From Agromyces protaetiae (GTDB taxonomy: Bacteria > Actinomycetota > Actinomycetes > Actinomycetales > Microbacteriaceae): a stretch of DNA of 64,000 bases. The DNA is taken from assembly GCF_004135405.1 (NCBI RefSeq), contig NZ_CP035491.1:2790001-2854000 (forward strand), given 5' to 3'. Position 1 is the stretch's first letter; every line of letters begins with the position of its first letter. A program made the translations under genes and the position numbers. Below, piece after piece: positions 1-11,688 of this stretch. A model generated the notes under the pieces. The model worked only from the letters and a program-made list of their open reading frames with translations, had not been told where the DNA came from and did not search any database.

Positions 1-2
1 AG

Positions 3-47
3 CCCGGCGTGCAGTGGATGCCCGGGGTCGACGACCTCGAGGGCTGA
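3..47 (+). CDS. 3' end of an unidentified gene cut by the window edge
   Basis: An open frame enters from the left edge and ends at TGA 45-47, giving a C-terminus that reads PGVQWMPGVDDLEG. Only 14 residues are visible, so neither the family nor the function can be named. It would converge on the azlD-like gene ending at 115. The call rests on an open frame of plausible composition and on the lack of any other explanation for these bases; it could be chance. Confidence 0.35.
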   Translation, partial: PGVQWMPGVDDLEG

Positions 48-114
48 GCCCGGCGATACCGCCGCGACCGTCGCGCCCCGGTTTCAGAGCGGCGGATGCC
101 TCGGAGTCGCCGCG

Positions 115-420
115 TCAGGTAACCGCGCGAAGCCCGGCGGCGACCGCCGCGGCTACGATCACGACGACGACGAACGGCACCCGGAGCGCGAAGAGCGCGG
201 CCGCGACGATGACCGCGGGAAGTCGGGCATCGACGACGATCGCCTGCCCGTCGCCGAAGGTCTGGACTGCGATGAGGGCCGCGAGGAGCGCGACGGTGAG
301 CAGGTCGGCGATCCGCGCGGGTCGCTCGCGCTCGAGGAAGCTCGCCGGGACGGCGTAGCCCGCGAGCTTGAGCGCGAGCGTCGCGATGCTGGCGAGGATC
401 ACGATGTGCCAGATCGTCAC
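115..420 (-). CDS. AzlD-type branched-chain amino acid transport subunit
   Basis: A 101-residue, very hydrophobic protein with about four membrane segments, beginning MTIWHIVILASIATLALKL. Its size and position directly after an AzlC homologue fit the small AzlD subunit. AzlC and AzlD together export branched-chain amino acids or analogues across the inner membrane. The GTG start at 420-418 overlaps the azlC TGA at 419-417 in a GTGA arrangement, so the two are very probably translationally coupled. The frame is open further upstream, but that part is antisense-like, arginine-rich sequence, so the coupled GTG is preferred. The exact substrate cannot be read from the sequence. Confidence 0.85.
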   Translation of the reverse strand: MTIWHIVILASIATLALKLAGYAVPASFLERERPARIADLLTVALLAALIAVQTFGDGQAIVVDARLPAVIVAAALFALRVPFVVVVIVAAAVAAGLRAVT

Positions 421-1145
421 GTCGCTCGCCTCCGGCCGAGGAGGTCGAACCAGCCGACGACGACCGCGACGACTGCGGCGACGAGCACGGGCAGTCCGGG
501 CATCAGCACGGGGGTCGTGAAGGCGGCGACGACCGCGGCCGCCACCGCGACGGCGCCCGTCTGCAGGCTCTTGAGCCTCGGCCACAGGAGTCCGAGGAAT
601 GCCGCGGCGGCCGCGGCATCCAACCCCCACGCCCTCGTGTCGCCAATCGCGTCGCCGATGAGTGCGCCCGCGAGCGTCGTGAGGTTCCACCCGACGAAGA
701 TCGCGACGCCCGTGACCCAGAACCCGATGCGGGACTGCCGCTCGTCGGTCTGGGCGAGCGCGACGGCGGTCGATTCGTCGATCGTCACCCACGACGCCGC
801 AGCGCGTCGCCAGGGGCCGCCCGTGTCGACGACCGGCTTCATGCGCATGCCGTAGACGACGTTGCGCACCCCGAGGAGGCCCGCGGCGGCGATGGCGGAT
901 GCCCCGGCCGCGACGCCGCCCGAGGCGACCACGCCGACGAGGGCGAACTGGGAACCGCCCGTGAACATGATGAGGCTGAGGAAGCAGGTCTGCCAGACAT
1001 CCAGCCCCGCAGCGACCGAGAGGGCGCCGAACGACACGCCGTACACGGCGGTGGCGAGGCCGACGGCCAGGCCGTCGCGCGCGGCGGGTGACTTCAGCAG
1101 GCGTTTGCGCGAGGCATCCGCCCCGCCATCGGCTGCCTCGCCCAC
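417..1145 (-). CDS. AzlC family amino acid export permease
   Basis: A 242-residue membrane protein. The family core GVSFGALSVAAGLDVWQTC is followed by the FTGGSQFALVG stretch and LGVRNVVYGMRM, both typical of AzlC (branched-chain amino acid permease; LIV-E exporter class). It has several hydrophobic segments and no signal peptide. The GTG start at 1145 leaves 63 bases to the divergent methyltransferase gene, so this gap should carry both promoters. It is first in a two-gene operon with the AzlD subunit and overlaps it by 4 bases. The length is normal for the family. Confidence 0.9.
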   Translation of the reverse strand: MGEAADGGADASRKRLLKSPAARDGLAVGLATAVYGVSFGALSVAAGLDVWQTCFLSLIMFTGGSQFALVGVVASGGVAAGASAIAAAGLLGVRNVVYGMRMKPVVDTGGPWRRAAASWVTIDESTAVALAQTDERQSRIGFWVTGVAIFVGWNLTTLAGALIGDAIGDTRAWGLDAAAAAAFLGLLWPRLKSLQTGAVAVAAAVVAAFTTPVLMPGLPVLVAAVVAVVVGWFDLLGRRRAT

Positions 1146-1208
1146 GCATCCTCCACAACTCGCCGCCGGTGCGCGGATCGGCGCACGGGCTCACCCATAC
1201 TAGATCGG

Positions 1209-2066
1209 GTGACCCTGCCCGCCGCCGCGCCCGAACGCACCGCGATCGACCTCGATGCGAACCGCCCGCTCGACGACCGCTACTTCGAGCGAATGGCCGC
1301 GAGCCTCGGCGACAAGGCCCGCGTGATCCCGTTCCTCGTCGGCCGACGGGTGCTCGACGTCGGCGCGGGCGGCGGCGAACTCGCCCGCGCGATCGCGGGC
1401 GCCGGATTCGCGGTGACGGCGCTCGATGCGAGCGACGAGGCGATCCGCCGCCTCGAATCGCTCGGCGGCGTCGAGGTCGCACATGGCGACGCGTCGGACG
1501 CGGCTCGCGTCGTCGGAGGCGGCTTCGATGCGATCGTGTGCTCGGCGGTGCTGCACGAGGTCTACTCGTATGCGCCCGCGGACGCACGCCGGGGGACCCT
1601 CGACGCGGCGCTCGCGATGTTCGCAGACATGCTCGCTCCTGGCGGCCGGCTCGTGATCCGCGACGGCGTCATGCCCGACGACCCAAGTCGTCCCGCGAGC
1701 GTGCTTCTCCCGCCCGGGCGGATCGACGCCTTCGACCGGTACGCAGTGCTCACGCCGCACGCCGAGCTCGTGCTCGCACGCGACGGCGCCCGCGTCGAGG
1801 GCACACGCCACCAGATCGCCGAACTCCTCTTCACGCTGACGTGGGGCGCCGAGACCTTCGCGCGCGAAGCGCAGGAGCGCTATCAGCTCCACACACTCGC
1901 GGGCTACGCCGAGGCCGTCGCGCCGTACGGGCTGTCGCTCGTGCACGCCGACGCCGTCACGCAGCCGGGATACGTGGCGGCCCTCGCCGACATCGAGGTG
2001 CGCGACGAGCACGGCCGGCCGTGGTTCCCGCCGACCAACGGACTCTGGGTGTTCGAACACCCATGA
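1209..2066 (+). CDS. class I SAM-dependent methyltransferase
   Basis: 285 residues. A glycine-rich motif I, VLDVGAGGGELARAI (about residues 48-62), is followed by an acidic residue after the second strand (VTALDASDEA), which are the S-adenosylmethionine-binding signatures of Rossmann-fold methyltransferases. The substrate is unknown. The protein begins at GTG 1209. No Shine-Dalgarno is seen, but CATACT at 1196-1201 lies seven bases before the GTG, so a leaderless transcript is possible. Its stop overlaps the next gene in an ATGA arrangement, so the two are probably co-expressed. It is divergent from the AzlCD genes. Confidence 0.8.
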   Translation: MTLPAAAPERTAIDLDANRPLDDRYFERMAASLGDKARVIPFLVGRRVLDVGAGGGELARAIAGAGFAVTALDASDEAIRRLESLGGVEVAHGDASDAARVVGGGFDAIVCSAVLHEVYSYAPADARRGTLDAALAMFADMLAPGGRLVIRDGVMPDDPSRPASVLLPPGRIDAFDRYAVLTPHAELVLARDGARVEGTRHQIAELLFTLTWGAETFAREAQERYQLHTLAGYAEAVAPYGLSLVHADAVTQPGYVAALADIEVRDEHGRPWFPPTNGLWVFEHP

Positions 2067-2863
2067 TGGGCGTGACCCATGCGACGAGCGGCGCCGCGGC
2101 CTGGATCGCCGTGACGGGCGCCGCTCCCCTCATCACGACGGGCCTCGTGCCGCTCAGTCCCATCGGCGTGCTCGCCGGCACGGCCGTGTGCGCGGGCGCT
2201 GCGCTCCTGCCCGATGCCGACCATCGCAGCGCCACCATCGCGCACTCCGTGCCGATCCTCGGCAGACTCGCCGCGGGCGCTGTCGAGACCGTCTCGGGCG
2301 GGCACCGTCACGGCGCGCACTCGATCATCGCGGTCGTGCTCGCGACGGTCGCCGCGTGGGGTCTGTCGACCGCGATGGTGGAAGTCCCGCGGTACGGGCC
2401 GCTCGCGATCGGCGCCGGTCTCGGCACCGCCGCGCTCGTGTGCTTCGGCCTCAAAGCCCGCGACTTCGTCGAGTCGTGGGCGACGGCGTGGGTCGTCGGG
2501 CTGCTGCTCGGCTCGTTCATCGTCCTGGCAGCCCCCGACGAGGTGCGCTGGTTCCCGCTCGCGGTCGGCCTCGGCATGCTCATGCACCTCGCGGGCGATT
2601 TCTTGACGACCGGCGGGCTTCCGGGATTCCTGTGGCCGTGGGTGCCGCGCCCGCCGAAGCCGTGGCGGCGCATCCCAGTGCTGAACGACCTCTGGCGGCC
2701 GAACGGCTATGTCGCGCTCCCCCTGCTCGGCGACGCCGGGAGCCTGCGCGAGCACGTGCTCGGGTGGGCTCTCGGGCTCTACTGCCTCGCGGGAGCGATC
2801 GGCGAAGTCCTTCTCGCGCTCGGAGTCGATCCCGTCGAAGTGCTCACGGCATTCGCAGGCTGA
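2063..2863 (+). CDS. YdjM-type membrane-bound metal-dependent hydrolase
   Basis: 266 residues. Starts MMGVTHATSG and contains LLPDADHRSAT and the GGHRHGAHS histidine cluster, followed by several hydrophobic segments and a second conserved region, HLAGDFLTTGG. This is the pattern of the YdjM/DUF457 family of putative inner-membrane metal-dependent hydrolases; conserved His and Asp would bind metal. The physiological substrate is unknown for the family. The ATG at 2063 overlaps the upstream methyltransferase stop (ATGA); a second ATG follows at 2066. A strong hairpin lies directly downstream. Confidence 0.8.
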   Translation: MMGVTHATSGAAAWIAVTGAAPLITTGLVPLSPIGVLAGTAVCAGAALLPDADHRSATIAHSVPILGRLAAGAVETVSGGHRHGAHSIIAVVLATVAAWGLSTAMVEVPRYGPLAIGAGLGTAALVCFGLKARDFVESWATAWVVGLLLGSFIVLAAPDEVRWFPLAVGLGMLMHLAGDFLTTGGLPGFLWPWVPRPPKPWRRIPVLNDLWRPNGYVALPLLGDAGSLREHVLGWALGLYCLAGAIGEVLLALGVDPVEVLTAFAG

Positions 2864-2869
2864 AACGAT

Positions 2870-2900
2870 GAAGTCCCGGTGCATCTCGCACCGGGACTTC
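2870..2900. terminator. bidirectional intrinsic terminator
   Basis: A perfect 13-bp stem, GAAGTCCCGGTGC paired with GCACCGGGACTTC, closes a 5-base loop (ATCTC). It sits between the end of the membrane hydrolase (plus) and the 3' end of tRNA-Asn (minus), so it can terminate both. There is no long T-run, as is usual in high-GC actinobacteria. Confidence 0.8.
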
Positions 2901-2907
2901 TCTGTTG

Positions 2908-2980
2908 CTCCCCCACTTGGACTCGAACCAAGAACCTATCGGTTAACAGCCGATTGCTCTGCCAATTGAGCTATGGAGGA
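2908..2980 (-). tRNA. tRNA-Asn (anticodon GTT)
   Basis: 73 bases. Read on the minus strand, the acceptor arm TCCTCCA pairs with TGGGGGA, the anticodon loop reads CTGTTAA (anticodon GTT, positions about 2944-2946), and the T-loop is GGTTCGAGTCC. The discriminator base is G and no CCA is encoded, which is common in actinobacteria. A promoter candidate lies 20 bases upstream and a strong hairpin just downstream. Confidence 0.97.
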
Positions 2981-2999
2981 TCGCTTTGCAGCGACAGTT

Positions 3000-3029
3000 A
3001 CTCTAGCAAACCTCTCGCCCGAGTCCCAA
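3000..3029 (-). promoter_or_regulatory. candidate promoter of tRNA-Asn
   Basis: On the minus strand a TTGGGA (3029-3024) and a TAGAGT (3005-3000) are separated by 18 bases and lie about 20 bases ahead of the tRNA 5' end. The spacing and sequence fit a housekeeping sigma-70-class promoter. This is inference from the consensus only. Confidence 0.5.
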
Positions 3030-3076
3030 TCGAGGAACCCTCGCGTCGAGGCTGCGCAGAGCGCGCTGCATCCGAC

Positions 3077-3936
3077 TCACGTCGGGAGGCCCGTTTCGAC
3101 CTCGTCGATGATCGCATGCCCGCCGTCGAGCGCGCCCGCGAGCGCCTTGACGTACGGGTGCGACGGGTCGTCGAGCACCTCGTCGATCGTGCCGAGTGCG
3201 ACGAGCGCACCGCGATCGAATACCGCGATCCGGTCGGCGATACGCCGCAGGACAGGCAGGTCGTGCGTGATGACGATCGCCGAGAACGTGTGGCCGTCGC
3301 GCAGCTCGTGAAGGAGTTGCGCGACGGCGTCGCGCACCGTGAGGTCGATGCCCGCGGTCGGCTCGTCGGCGATCAGCAGCGTCGGCTTCAGCACGAGCGC
3401 GCGCGCGAGCGCGACCCGTTGGCGCTGCCCGTTGCTGAGCTCGTACGGAAAGAGGTCGAGCACCGTGAGCGGCAGCCGCACGGCGTCGACGAGGTTCGCC
3501 ACGCGCAGTCGCAGGGCCTTCACGTCGTACCGCGGATCGCGCTCGAGGATCGGCTCGGCGATGTTCTCGGCGACCGTGCGATCGGGCAGCAGGCGCACCG
3601 CGGCGTCTTGCGGCAGGTAGCCCACCCGGTACTGGTACTCCGCGAGCTTGCGGCGAGACATCCGTCGCAATTCCTGGCCGAGCACGCGCGCCGCGCCGCC
3701 CGTGATGACCGGCCGGACCTCTTCGTCGCGCGGATCGAGGAAGACGCCCGAGAGGATCTTCGCGAGCGTCGACTTGCCGCTGCCCGCACTGCCGAGCACC
3801 CCGAGCACCTCGCCCGGCGCGAGCCGCAGCGTGATGCCGTGGAGCGCCACGTGTGCGGGACTCGGCCCGCGCCCGGGATACTCAACCGAGAGGTCGCTCA
3901 GAACCACCGGATGACCGTGCGCGGGGGTGCGATGCA

Positions 3937-3937
<1 letters not shown>
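3077..3937 (-). CDS. ABC transporter ATP-binding protein (third nucleotide-binding domain of a peptide transporter)
   Basis: 286 residues and one ABC domain: Walker A GSAGSGKST (residues 49-57), signature LSNGQRQRVALARA (Asn in place of the second Gly of LSGGQ), Walker B LLIADEPTAGID and the H-loop VITHD. Its ATG (3937-3935) overlaps the TGA of the double ATPase by one base (TGATG), so it is the last gene of the peptide-transporter operon. Two ATPase domains already exist in the preceding gene, so this is an extra energising subunit, or one serving a related permease elsewhere. Its substrate cannot be read. Confidence 0.88.
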
Positions 3938-5645
<1,708 letters not shown>

Positions 5646-5649
<4 letters not shown>

Positions 5650-6724
5650 GGCTTGACCTCGATTCCGTGCTCGTCGAATGTTTCCCCGGGCTCGATCCCG
5701 TCGATGCCGCCAGGGCCCGCGGTGAGCGTCCCGCCGGGCACGACCGATGTCTCGGCGACCTGGCCTGCCGCCTGTGCGACCCGACGACGGCCCCGCAGAC
5801 GCGGGTCGGCGAGATCGTTGAGGCTCTCCCCACGAGCGTGATGCCGAGCACCGTGAATACGATCGCGAGGCCCGGGAAGAGCGCCGTCCACCAGATGCCG
5901 CTCGTGACATCCGACTGCGCCTTGAAGAGGTCGTAGCCCCACTCGGCCGCCGCCGTCGGTTCGATGCCGAAGCCGAGGAAGCCGAGGGCCGCGAGCGTCA
6001 GGATCGCCTCGGACGCGTTGAGCGTGATGATGAGCGGCAGGGTGCGAGTGGCGTTCCGGAACACGTGCTTGAACATGATGCGCCCGTTCGACGCGCCGAG
6101 CACCTTCGCCGACTCGACGTACGCCTCGGCCTTGATCCGCACGGTCTCCGCGCGGATGACGCGGAAGTACTGCGGGATGTAGACGACCGTGATCGAGCCC
6201 GCCGCGGCGAGCACGCCGCCCCACAGGTTCGACTGGCCCCCCGAGATGACGATCGACAGCACGATCGCGAGGAGGAGCGACGGGAACGCGTAGATCGCGT
6301 CGCACACGACGACGAGGATGCGGTCGAACCATCCGCCGAAATACCCGGCGAAGAGGCCGAGCAGCACGCCGATGAAGATGGAGAGCACGATCGCGATGAC
6401 GATCACGAGGATCGCCGTCTGCATACCCCACACGACTCGCGAGAGCACGTCGTACCCGCCGACGGTCGTGCCGAACCAGTGCTCGGCCGACGGCGGCTGC
6501 TGCGTGCCGAACGAGACCCCGTCGACCTTCCGCTGGGCGAACCCGTACGGGGCGATCCACGGCGCGAACGCCGCGAGCAAGAGGAACCCGCCGACCATGA
6601 CGAGGCCGGCGACGAGCATGCCGCGCTGGAGGCCGACGCTCTGACGGAGCTGGTGGACGACCGGCAGTCGGTCGACGAGACGGCGCTTGGGCGCCGCAGC
6701 GGATGTCACGGATGCCGCGGACAT
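5646..6724 (-). CDS. DppC-type peptide ABC permease, reading frame interrupted by one missing base
   Basis: A membrane permease of the DppC/OppC class. An N-terminal segment (GMLVAGLVMVGGFLLLAAFA) is followed by five more hydrophobic stretches and the inner-loop motif around EAYVESAKVLGASNGRIMFKH. The frame is intact to VLGITLVG, then shifts at a four-base C run (5828-5831, plus strand). One added base would restore GESLNDLADPRLRGRR, the usual DppC ending, and would reach the stop at 5646, which overlaps the next ATG (ATGA). Restored length is about 359 residues. Sequencing error is more likely than decay, since four other such deletions occur in this window. The start overlaps the DppB stop (TGATG). 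Confidence 0.85.
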
Positions 6725-7821
6725 CAGTACCTCACCCTCGGGTCGATGAACGCCGCGATGATGTCGACGATGAAGTTGGTGACGGCCACGATGACGGCGA
6801 GGAGCGCGACGATGCCCTGGACGGCGACGAAGTCGCGCGACTCGAGGAACTCCGCGAGCATGAAGCCGAGGCCGCGCCACTCGAACGTCGTCTCGGTGAG
6901 GACCGCGCCCGCGAGGAGGAGCGCGATCTGCAGGCCGATGACCGTGACGATCGGCACGAGCGCCGGACGGTACGCGTGCTTGCGCAGCAGCCGCCCCTCG
7001 GCGACGCCTCGCGACCGGGCTGCGTCGACGTAGTCGGTCGAGAGCGTGCCGATGACGTTCGTGCGGACGAGCCGGAGGAAGATGCCGGCCGTCAGGAGGC
7101 CGAGCGCGACAGCCGGCAGCACGGCGTGCAGGAGCACGTCGCCGAGCACTTCGGGATCGCCCGTGAGGATCGCGTCGATCGTGTAGAAGCCTGTGCGGTT
7201 CGGCAGCGTCTGCATCGCGATCTCGGACTGGACGTTCGAGCGCCCCGCGATCGGCAGCCACTTGAGCCACACCGAGAAGACGAGCTTCAGGATGAGACCC
7301 GCGAAGAAGATCGGGACGGCGTACCAGACGATCGCGAGCACGCGGTAGATCGCGTCCTGCGCCTTGTCGCGGTGGTACGCCGCGAGCAGGCCGAGCGGAA
7401 TGCCGACGGCGAACGCCACGATGAGCGAGTAGAAGACGAGCTCGAACGTGGCCGGACCGTAGGTCGCGAGCACCTCGACGACCGGTCGGTTCGTCGTGAG
7501 CGTCGAGCCGAAGTCGAACACGGCGATACGACCGAGGTACTCGAAGTACTGCACGAGGATCGGCCGGTCGTAGCCTGCCTCGTGCCGGAGCTCCGCGAGC
7601 TGGTCGGCCGAGAGTCGACCGCCCTGCGCCGCCGTGATCGGGTCGCCCGTCAGTCGCATCAGGAAGAAGACGAGCGTGACCAGGATGAAGACGGTCGGGA
7701 TGATGAGCAGGAAGCGGACGAGCAGGTAGCGCCCGAAGCCTCCGCCTTTGGATGCCGCGGGCTTGGCGCCTGCCTTGGGCGTCGGCGTGCCCGGCCGCGG
7801 GGCGAGATCGGTGGCGGTCAT
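6724..7821 (-). CDS. DppB-type peptide ABC transporter permease
   Basis: 365 residues, intact. An unusually long, Pro/Gly/Lys-rich N-terminus (about 30 residues) precedes the family start GRYLLVRFLLIIPTVFILV. The LTGDP motif typical of DppB/OppB follows, then a further five membrane segments. It carries the ATPase-contact loop SRGVAEGRLLRKHAYRPAL. It forms the translocation pore with the DppC partner. The stop overlaps the DppC start by one base. It lies downstream of the binding-protein gene across a stem-loop, a usual arrangement that lets the binding protein be made in excess. Confidence 0.93.
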   Translation of the reverse strand: MTATDLAPRPGTPTPKAGAKPAASKGGGFGRYLLVRFLLIIPTVFILVTLVFFLMRLTGDPITAAQGGRLSADQLAELRHEAGYDRPILVQYFEYLGRIAVFDFGSTLTTNRPVVEVLATYGPATFELVFYSLIVAFAVGIPLGLLAAYHRDKAQDAIYRVLAIVWYAVPIFFAGLILKLVFSVWLKWLPIAGRSNVQSEIAMQTLPNRTGFYTIDAILTGDPEVLGDVLLHAVLPAVALGLLTAGIFLRLVRTNVIGTLSTDYVDAARSRGVAEGRLLRKHAYRPALVPIVTVIGLQIALLLAGAVLTETTFEWRGLGFMLAEFLESRDFVAVQGIVALLAVIVAVTNFIVDIIAAFIDPRVRY

Positions 7822-7843
7822 GGGTTCCTCACGGTGCAGGGAA

Positions 7844-7875
7844 CGGGGGCGACCCGCGAAAGCGGATCGCCCCCG
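7844..7875 (-). terminator. intercistronic stem-loop between binding protein and permease
   Basis: CGGGGGCGA pairs with TCGCCCCCG over nine bases, and an inner CCGC/GCGG extension closes on a GAAA loop. It lies between the binding-protein stop (7905) and the DppB start (7821). Such hairpins in binding-protein operons act as partial terminators or 3'-end stabilisers; the function here is inferred. Confidence 0.6.
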
Positions 7876-7904
7876 TCAGCTGGGATCGATGCTAATCGAG
7901 CGAC

Positions 7905-9535
7905 TCAGCCCTTGGAGAGTGCCGCGTAGCGGAACTTGAACGACGCGTCGAGCGTGTCCTCAGCTCCCTGCACGTCGGTGCCCACGACGGCGACCTGCGC
8001 GCCCTGCATGTAGGGGATCGTCGACAGGTCGGCTGCGACCTTGTCCTGGATCTCCTCGATGAGGGCGGTACGAGCAGCGGGGTCGGGCGTGACGGCCTGC
8101 TCGAGGATGAGGTCGTTGACCTCGGGGTTGTCGTAGTGGTTCGCGAGGAAGTTCTCCGTGAGGAAGAACGGCGTGAGGTAGTTGTCGGCGTCCGAGTAGT
8201 CGGGGAACCAGCCGAGCTGGTAGGCCGGGTACAGGTCGGCGACGCGGTCCTTCGAGAACTGGACCCACTCGGTCGACTGCAGGTCGACGGTGAACAAGCC
8301 CGACTCCTCGAGGTTCTCCTTGATGATCGCGTACTCGTCGGACGACGACGGGCCGTAGCGCTCGGCGACGTACTGGATCGAGATGTCGAGCGGCGTCGGG
8401 ATGCCCGCCGCTTCGAGACGCTCGGCGGCCTTGGCGGGGTCGGGCGCGCCCGCGCCATCGCCGTAGAGGCCCTTGAGCGACTCCGTCGCACCCGTGAGGC
8501 CCTCGGGCACGTACGAGTACAGCGGCGTGAAGGTGCCCTTGTAGACGTCCTCCGAGATCGCGTCGCGGTCGATCAGGTCGGCGATCGCCTGACGGACGGC
8601 GAGCGCCTTGGCCGGGTCGGCCTCGGGCGTCGTCGCGCCGAACGGCATCGTGTTGAAGTTGAACACGAGGTAGCGGATCTCGCCGCCGGGGCCGTCGACG
8701 ACCTTGACGCTGTCGTTGCCGCGGAGGTCCTCGATGTCGGTCGCGCTCAGCGTGCGGTGCGCGACGTCGATGTTGCCCTCCTGGACGTCGAGCTTCAGGT
8801 TCGACGCGTCGGTGTAGTACCGGGTGTTGACGACCTCGGTCTTCGCCGGTCCGAGGAGCCCCTGGTACGACGGGTTCGCCTTGTACGAGATGAGCTCGTT
8901 GACGGTGTAGCTCGTGATGTCGTACTGACCCGAGAACGCGTGGCCCTCGACGATCTCGTCGTCGCTCGTGAGCGAATCGGCCGAGAAGACGTCTTCGTCG
9001 ACGATCGGGCCCACCGGGCTCGACAGGATCTGCGGGAAGATCTGGTCGTTGGGGCTCTTCAGGTGGAAGACGACCGTGAGGTCGTCGGGGCGTCGACCGA
9101 GTCGAGGTTGAAGAGCAGCGACGAGGGGCCGTTCGGGTCGGCGATCTTCAGCTGACGGTCGAACGTGAACTTCACGTCGGATGAGGTCAGGTCGTTGCCG
9201 TTCGCGAACTTCAGGCCCTCCTTGAGGGTGACCGTGTAGTCGGTGTCGGACGTGAACTCGGCCGACGTCGCGATGTCGGGCTCGACATCGGGGCTGCCGT
9301 AGGGCGTGTTCATGAGGAACGAGTAGACCTGGTTCATGACGGCGAACGAGCCGTTGTCGTACGAGCCGGCGGGGTCGAGCGCGGTGATCTGCTCGGTCGT
9401 GCCGATGGTGAGCGAGTCGGCGGAGCCGCTCTCGTCGCTCGCGCCCGCCGAGCAGCCCGCGAGGGCGAGTGCGGCGACCGAGACGCCGGCGGTCGCGACG
9501 AAGACGCGACGCCGGTGCTGGGATGCGGATGACAT
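7905..9535 (-). CDS. peptide-binding lipoprotein (SBP family 5), frame interrupted by one missing base
   Basis: The solute-binding component of the peptide importer. The N-terminus has a twin basic stretch and a lipobox LALAGC with Cys28, so it is an acylated lipoprotein anchored outside the membrane. The first frame runs to LLFNLDSVDAP, then goes out of phase next to a GGGG run (9087-9090). The rest of the protein, from DDLTVVFHLK onward through LDVQEGNIDV and IQYVAERYGPS, continues in a second frame to the stop at 7905. Restoring one base gives about 543 residues, normal for this family. The start has AGGAAGAGG nine to ten bases upstream. Sequencing error is the simplest explanation. Confidence 0.88.
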
Positions 9536-9722
9536 ATCCGTCTACCTCTTCCTGTCAGGGGTCCTCGCACGCCGGAAGTGCAGGCTCCGGCGCGCAAGCC
9601 ATATGTTCCAGAAGTAGCACGAAGGCAGGAAATCGTGCAGTGAGCGCGGTTCCACAGCCGGAATATTTATCGATCTGCAACGTACGGCGAATCCTCTGCG
9701 GAATCCGTCGGACGTCGACCGA
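9536..9722. other. 187-base non-coding gap: promoter/leader of the peptide transporter
   Basis: It lies between the end of dnaG and the binding-protein start; both genes read on the minus strand. It is locally AT-rich (ATATTTATCGAT near 9663-9674), unlike its surroundings. A TATGGC hexamer occurs at about 9603-9598, but no convincing -35 box at the right spacing could be found. The peptide-transporter promoter is expected here; no hairpin terminator for dnaG was recognised. Confidence 0.4.
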
Positions 9723-11669
9723 TCACTCCCCCGCGATGGCGCGCCGCTCCTGTTCGAGCGACACGAGGGCGCGCTGGATCGCGGCGAACGTCTCGCGGTC
9801 CGCGGGGTCGGTGCGCTGCAGCCTCCCGAGCAGGTCGCGCTTCTGTCGAAGCAGCTCTCGCTCGACGAGCGACCCGACGACGCCCCTCAGATACGCGGTG
9901 AGCTCGGCCCCCGTGCGCTGCGGCACGGGCGCGACCGCGAGTTGCTGCACGACGCCCGCGTACGGCGCCGGGACCTCGGCGACCACGCGGTCGATGCGGA
10001 CCGCCCCGTCGCTCGCGAGCGCCGACGCGACGCCGTCGCGCACGACCGCGAGGGTGTCGTTCGCGAAGCGGCTGTCGATCGCGTGCCGGATGAGCTCGAC
10101 CCCCGTCTCTTCGGGGAACTGGAGGATCGCCTGCAGCGCGTCGCGCTCGAGGCGCGTGGACGGGTCCTTCGGCAGGTCGACGATCGAGAACGGTCGCTGC
10201 GGAGCATCCGGAACATCGACGGATGTCTCGGTGGCCGAGCCTGCGCCGACGGGGCGCCCCGACTGCGAGCCCTCGGAACGAACGGATGCCTCGCCCGCGC
10301 GCCGCTCCCCCGCGTCGCCGCCGTCCCGGCCGCTGCGCGCATCACGCGCACGCGCGCCGGCGCTGCGCACCGCGCGCTCGACCTCGCCGAGCTCGAGGCC
10401 CAGCATGCGCGCGAGCTCGCGCGTGTAGCCGGGGCGGAGCGACGGGTCGCGGATCTCGGCGACGGCAGGCGCGGCCGCCCGAAGCGCGCCGACGCGCCCC
10501 TCGACGGTCTCGAGATCGAACTTCGCGAGCGTGTGGCGGATGACGAACTCGAACATGGGCGTCTTCTGCTCGATGAGCTCGCGCACCGCATGATCGCCGC
10601 GCGCGAGTCGCAGGTCGCACGGGTCGAGCCCGTCGGGCGCGACCGCGACGTAGGTCTGCGCGCTGAAGCGCTGCTCTTCTGCGAAGGCGCGCATCGCGGC
10701 GTTCTGGCCCGCCGCGTCGCCGTCGAACGTGAAGACGACCTCGCCGACCCCCGACGCGTCGCCGAGCACCCGGCGGAGCACGCGGATGTGCTCGACGCCG
10801 AACGCCGTGCCGCACGTCGCGATCGCCGTCGTCACGCCCGCGAGGTGGCACGCCATGACGTCGGTGTAGCCCTCGACGACGACGACCCGGTGCTCGCGCG
10901 AGACATCCCGCTTCGCGAGATCGAGCCCGTACAGCACCTGGGCCTTCTTGTAGATCGCCGTCTCGGGCGTGTTGAGGTACTTCGGGCCGTTGTCGTCGTC
11001 GAGGAGCCGCCTGGCGCCGAACCCGACCGTCTGGCCCGTGACATCCCGGATCGGCCACACCAGCCGCCCACGGAACCGGTCGTAGACGCCCCGATCGCCC
11101 TGCGACACGAGACCCGCAGCCGACAGTTCCTCGGCCGTGAAGCCTCGGCCCTGGAGGTGCTTCGTCAGGCGATCCCAGCTCTTCGGCGCGAACCCCACGC
11201 CGAACCGCTTCGCGGCCTCGGCGTCGAAGCCGCGCTCGCCGAGGAAGCGGCGACCGACCTCGGCCTCGGGGCTCGTGAGCTGCTCGGCGAAGTAGTCGGA
11301 AGCGGCCCGGTTCGCCGCGAGCAGACGCGCCCGATTGCCGTGGTCTTGCGCGGGGCCGCCACCGTCTTCGTAGTGCAGTTCGTACCCGAGGCGCCCCGCG
11401 AGCCGCTCGACGGCCTCGGCGAAGGTCACGTGGTCCATCTTCTGGAGGAACGAGTAGACGTCGCCCGACTCGCCGCAGCCGAAGCAGTGGTAGTAGCCGA
11501 GACCCGGTCGCACGTGGAAACTCGGGCTGCGCTCGTCGTGGAAGGGGCAGAGGCCCTTGAGCGAGCCGACGCCCGCCGACTTCAACGACACGTGCTCGCC
11601 CACGATGTCGGCGATGTTCGTGCGGGACTTCACCTCTTCGACGTCGCTCTGTCGAATTCTCCCCGCCAT
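9723..11669 (-). CDS. dnaG: DNA primase DnaG
   Basis: 648 residues. Synthesises the RNA primers for replication. The N-terminal CHC2 zinc finger is intact (C41, H44, C62, C65 in CPFH and YHCFGC). It is followed by the catalytic core with the Toprim motif [16 protein letters not shown] and a DGDAAGQ acidic site. A variable Arg/Gly-rich linker precedes a C-terminal helicase-binding region rich in helices. The ATG at 11669 is preferred; a GTG two codons upstream (11675) is in frame. It lies 20 bases after dgt, in the same transcription unit as dusB and dgt, a conserved arrangement in actinobacteria. Confidence 0.97.
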   Translation of the reverse strand: MAGRIRQSDVEEVKSRTNIADIVGEHVSLKSAGVGSLKGLCPFHDERSPSFHVRPGLGYYHCFGCGESGDVYSFLQKMDHVTFAEAVERLAGRLGYELHYEDGGGPAQDHGNRARLLAANRAASDYFAEQLTSPEAEVGRRFLGERGFDAEAAKRFGVGFAPKSWDRLTKHLQGRGFTAEELSAAGLVSQGDRGVYDRFRGRLVWPIRDVTGQTVGFGARRLLDDDNGPKYLNTPETAIYKKAQVLYGLDLAKRDVSREHRVVVVEGYTDVMACHLAGVTTAIATCGTAFGVEHIRVLRRVLGDASGVGEVVFTFDGDAAGQNAAMRAFAEEQRFSAQTYVAVAPDGLDPCDLRLARGDHAVRELIEQKTPMFEFVIRHTLAKFDLETVEGRVGALRAAAPAVAEIRDPSLRPGYTRELARMLGLELGEVERAVRSAGARARDARSGRDGGDAGERRAGEASVRSEGSQSGRPVGAGSATETSVDVPDAPQRPFSIVDLPKDPSTRLERDALQAILQFPEETGVELIRHAIDSRFANDTLAVVRDGVASALASDGAVRIDRVVAEVPAPYAGVVQQLAVAPVPQRTGAELTAYLRGVVGSLVERELLRQKRDLLGRLQRTDPADRETFAAIQRALVSLEQERRAIAGE

Positions 11670-11688
11670 GGTCACATCCTAGGTGCGC

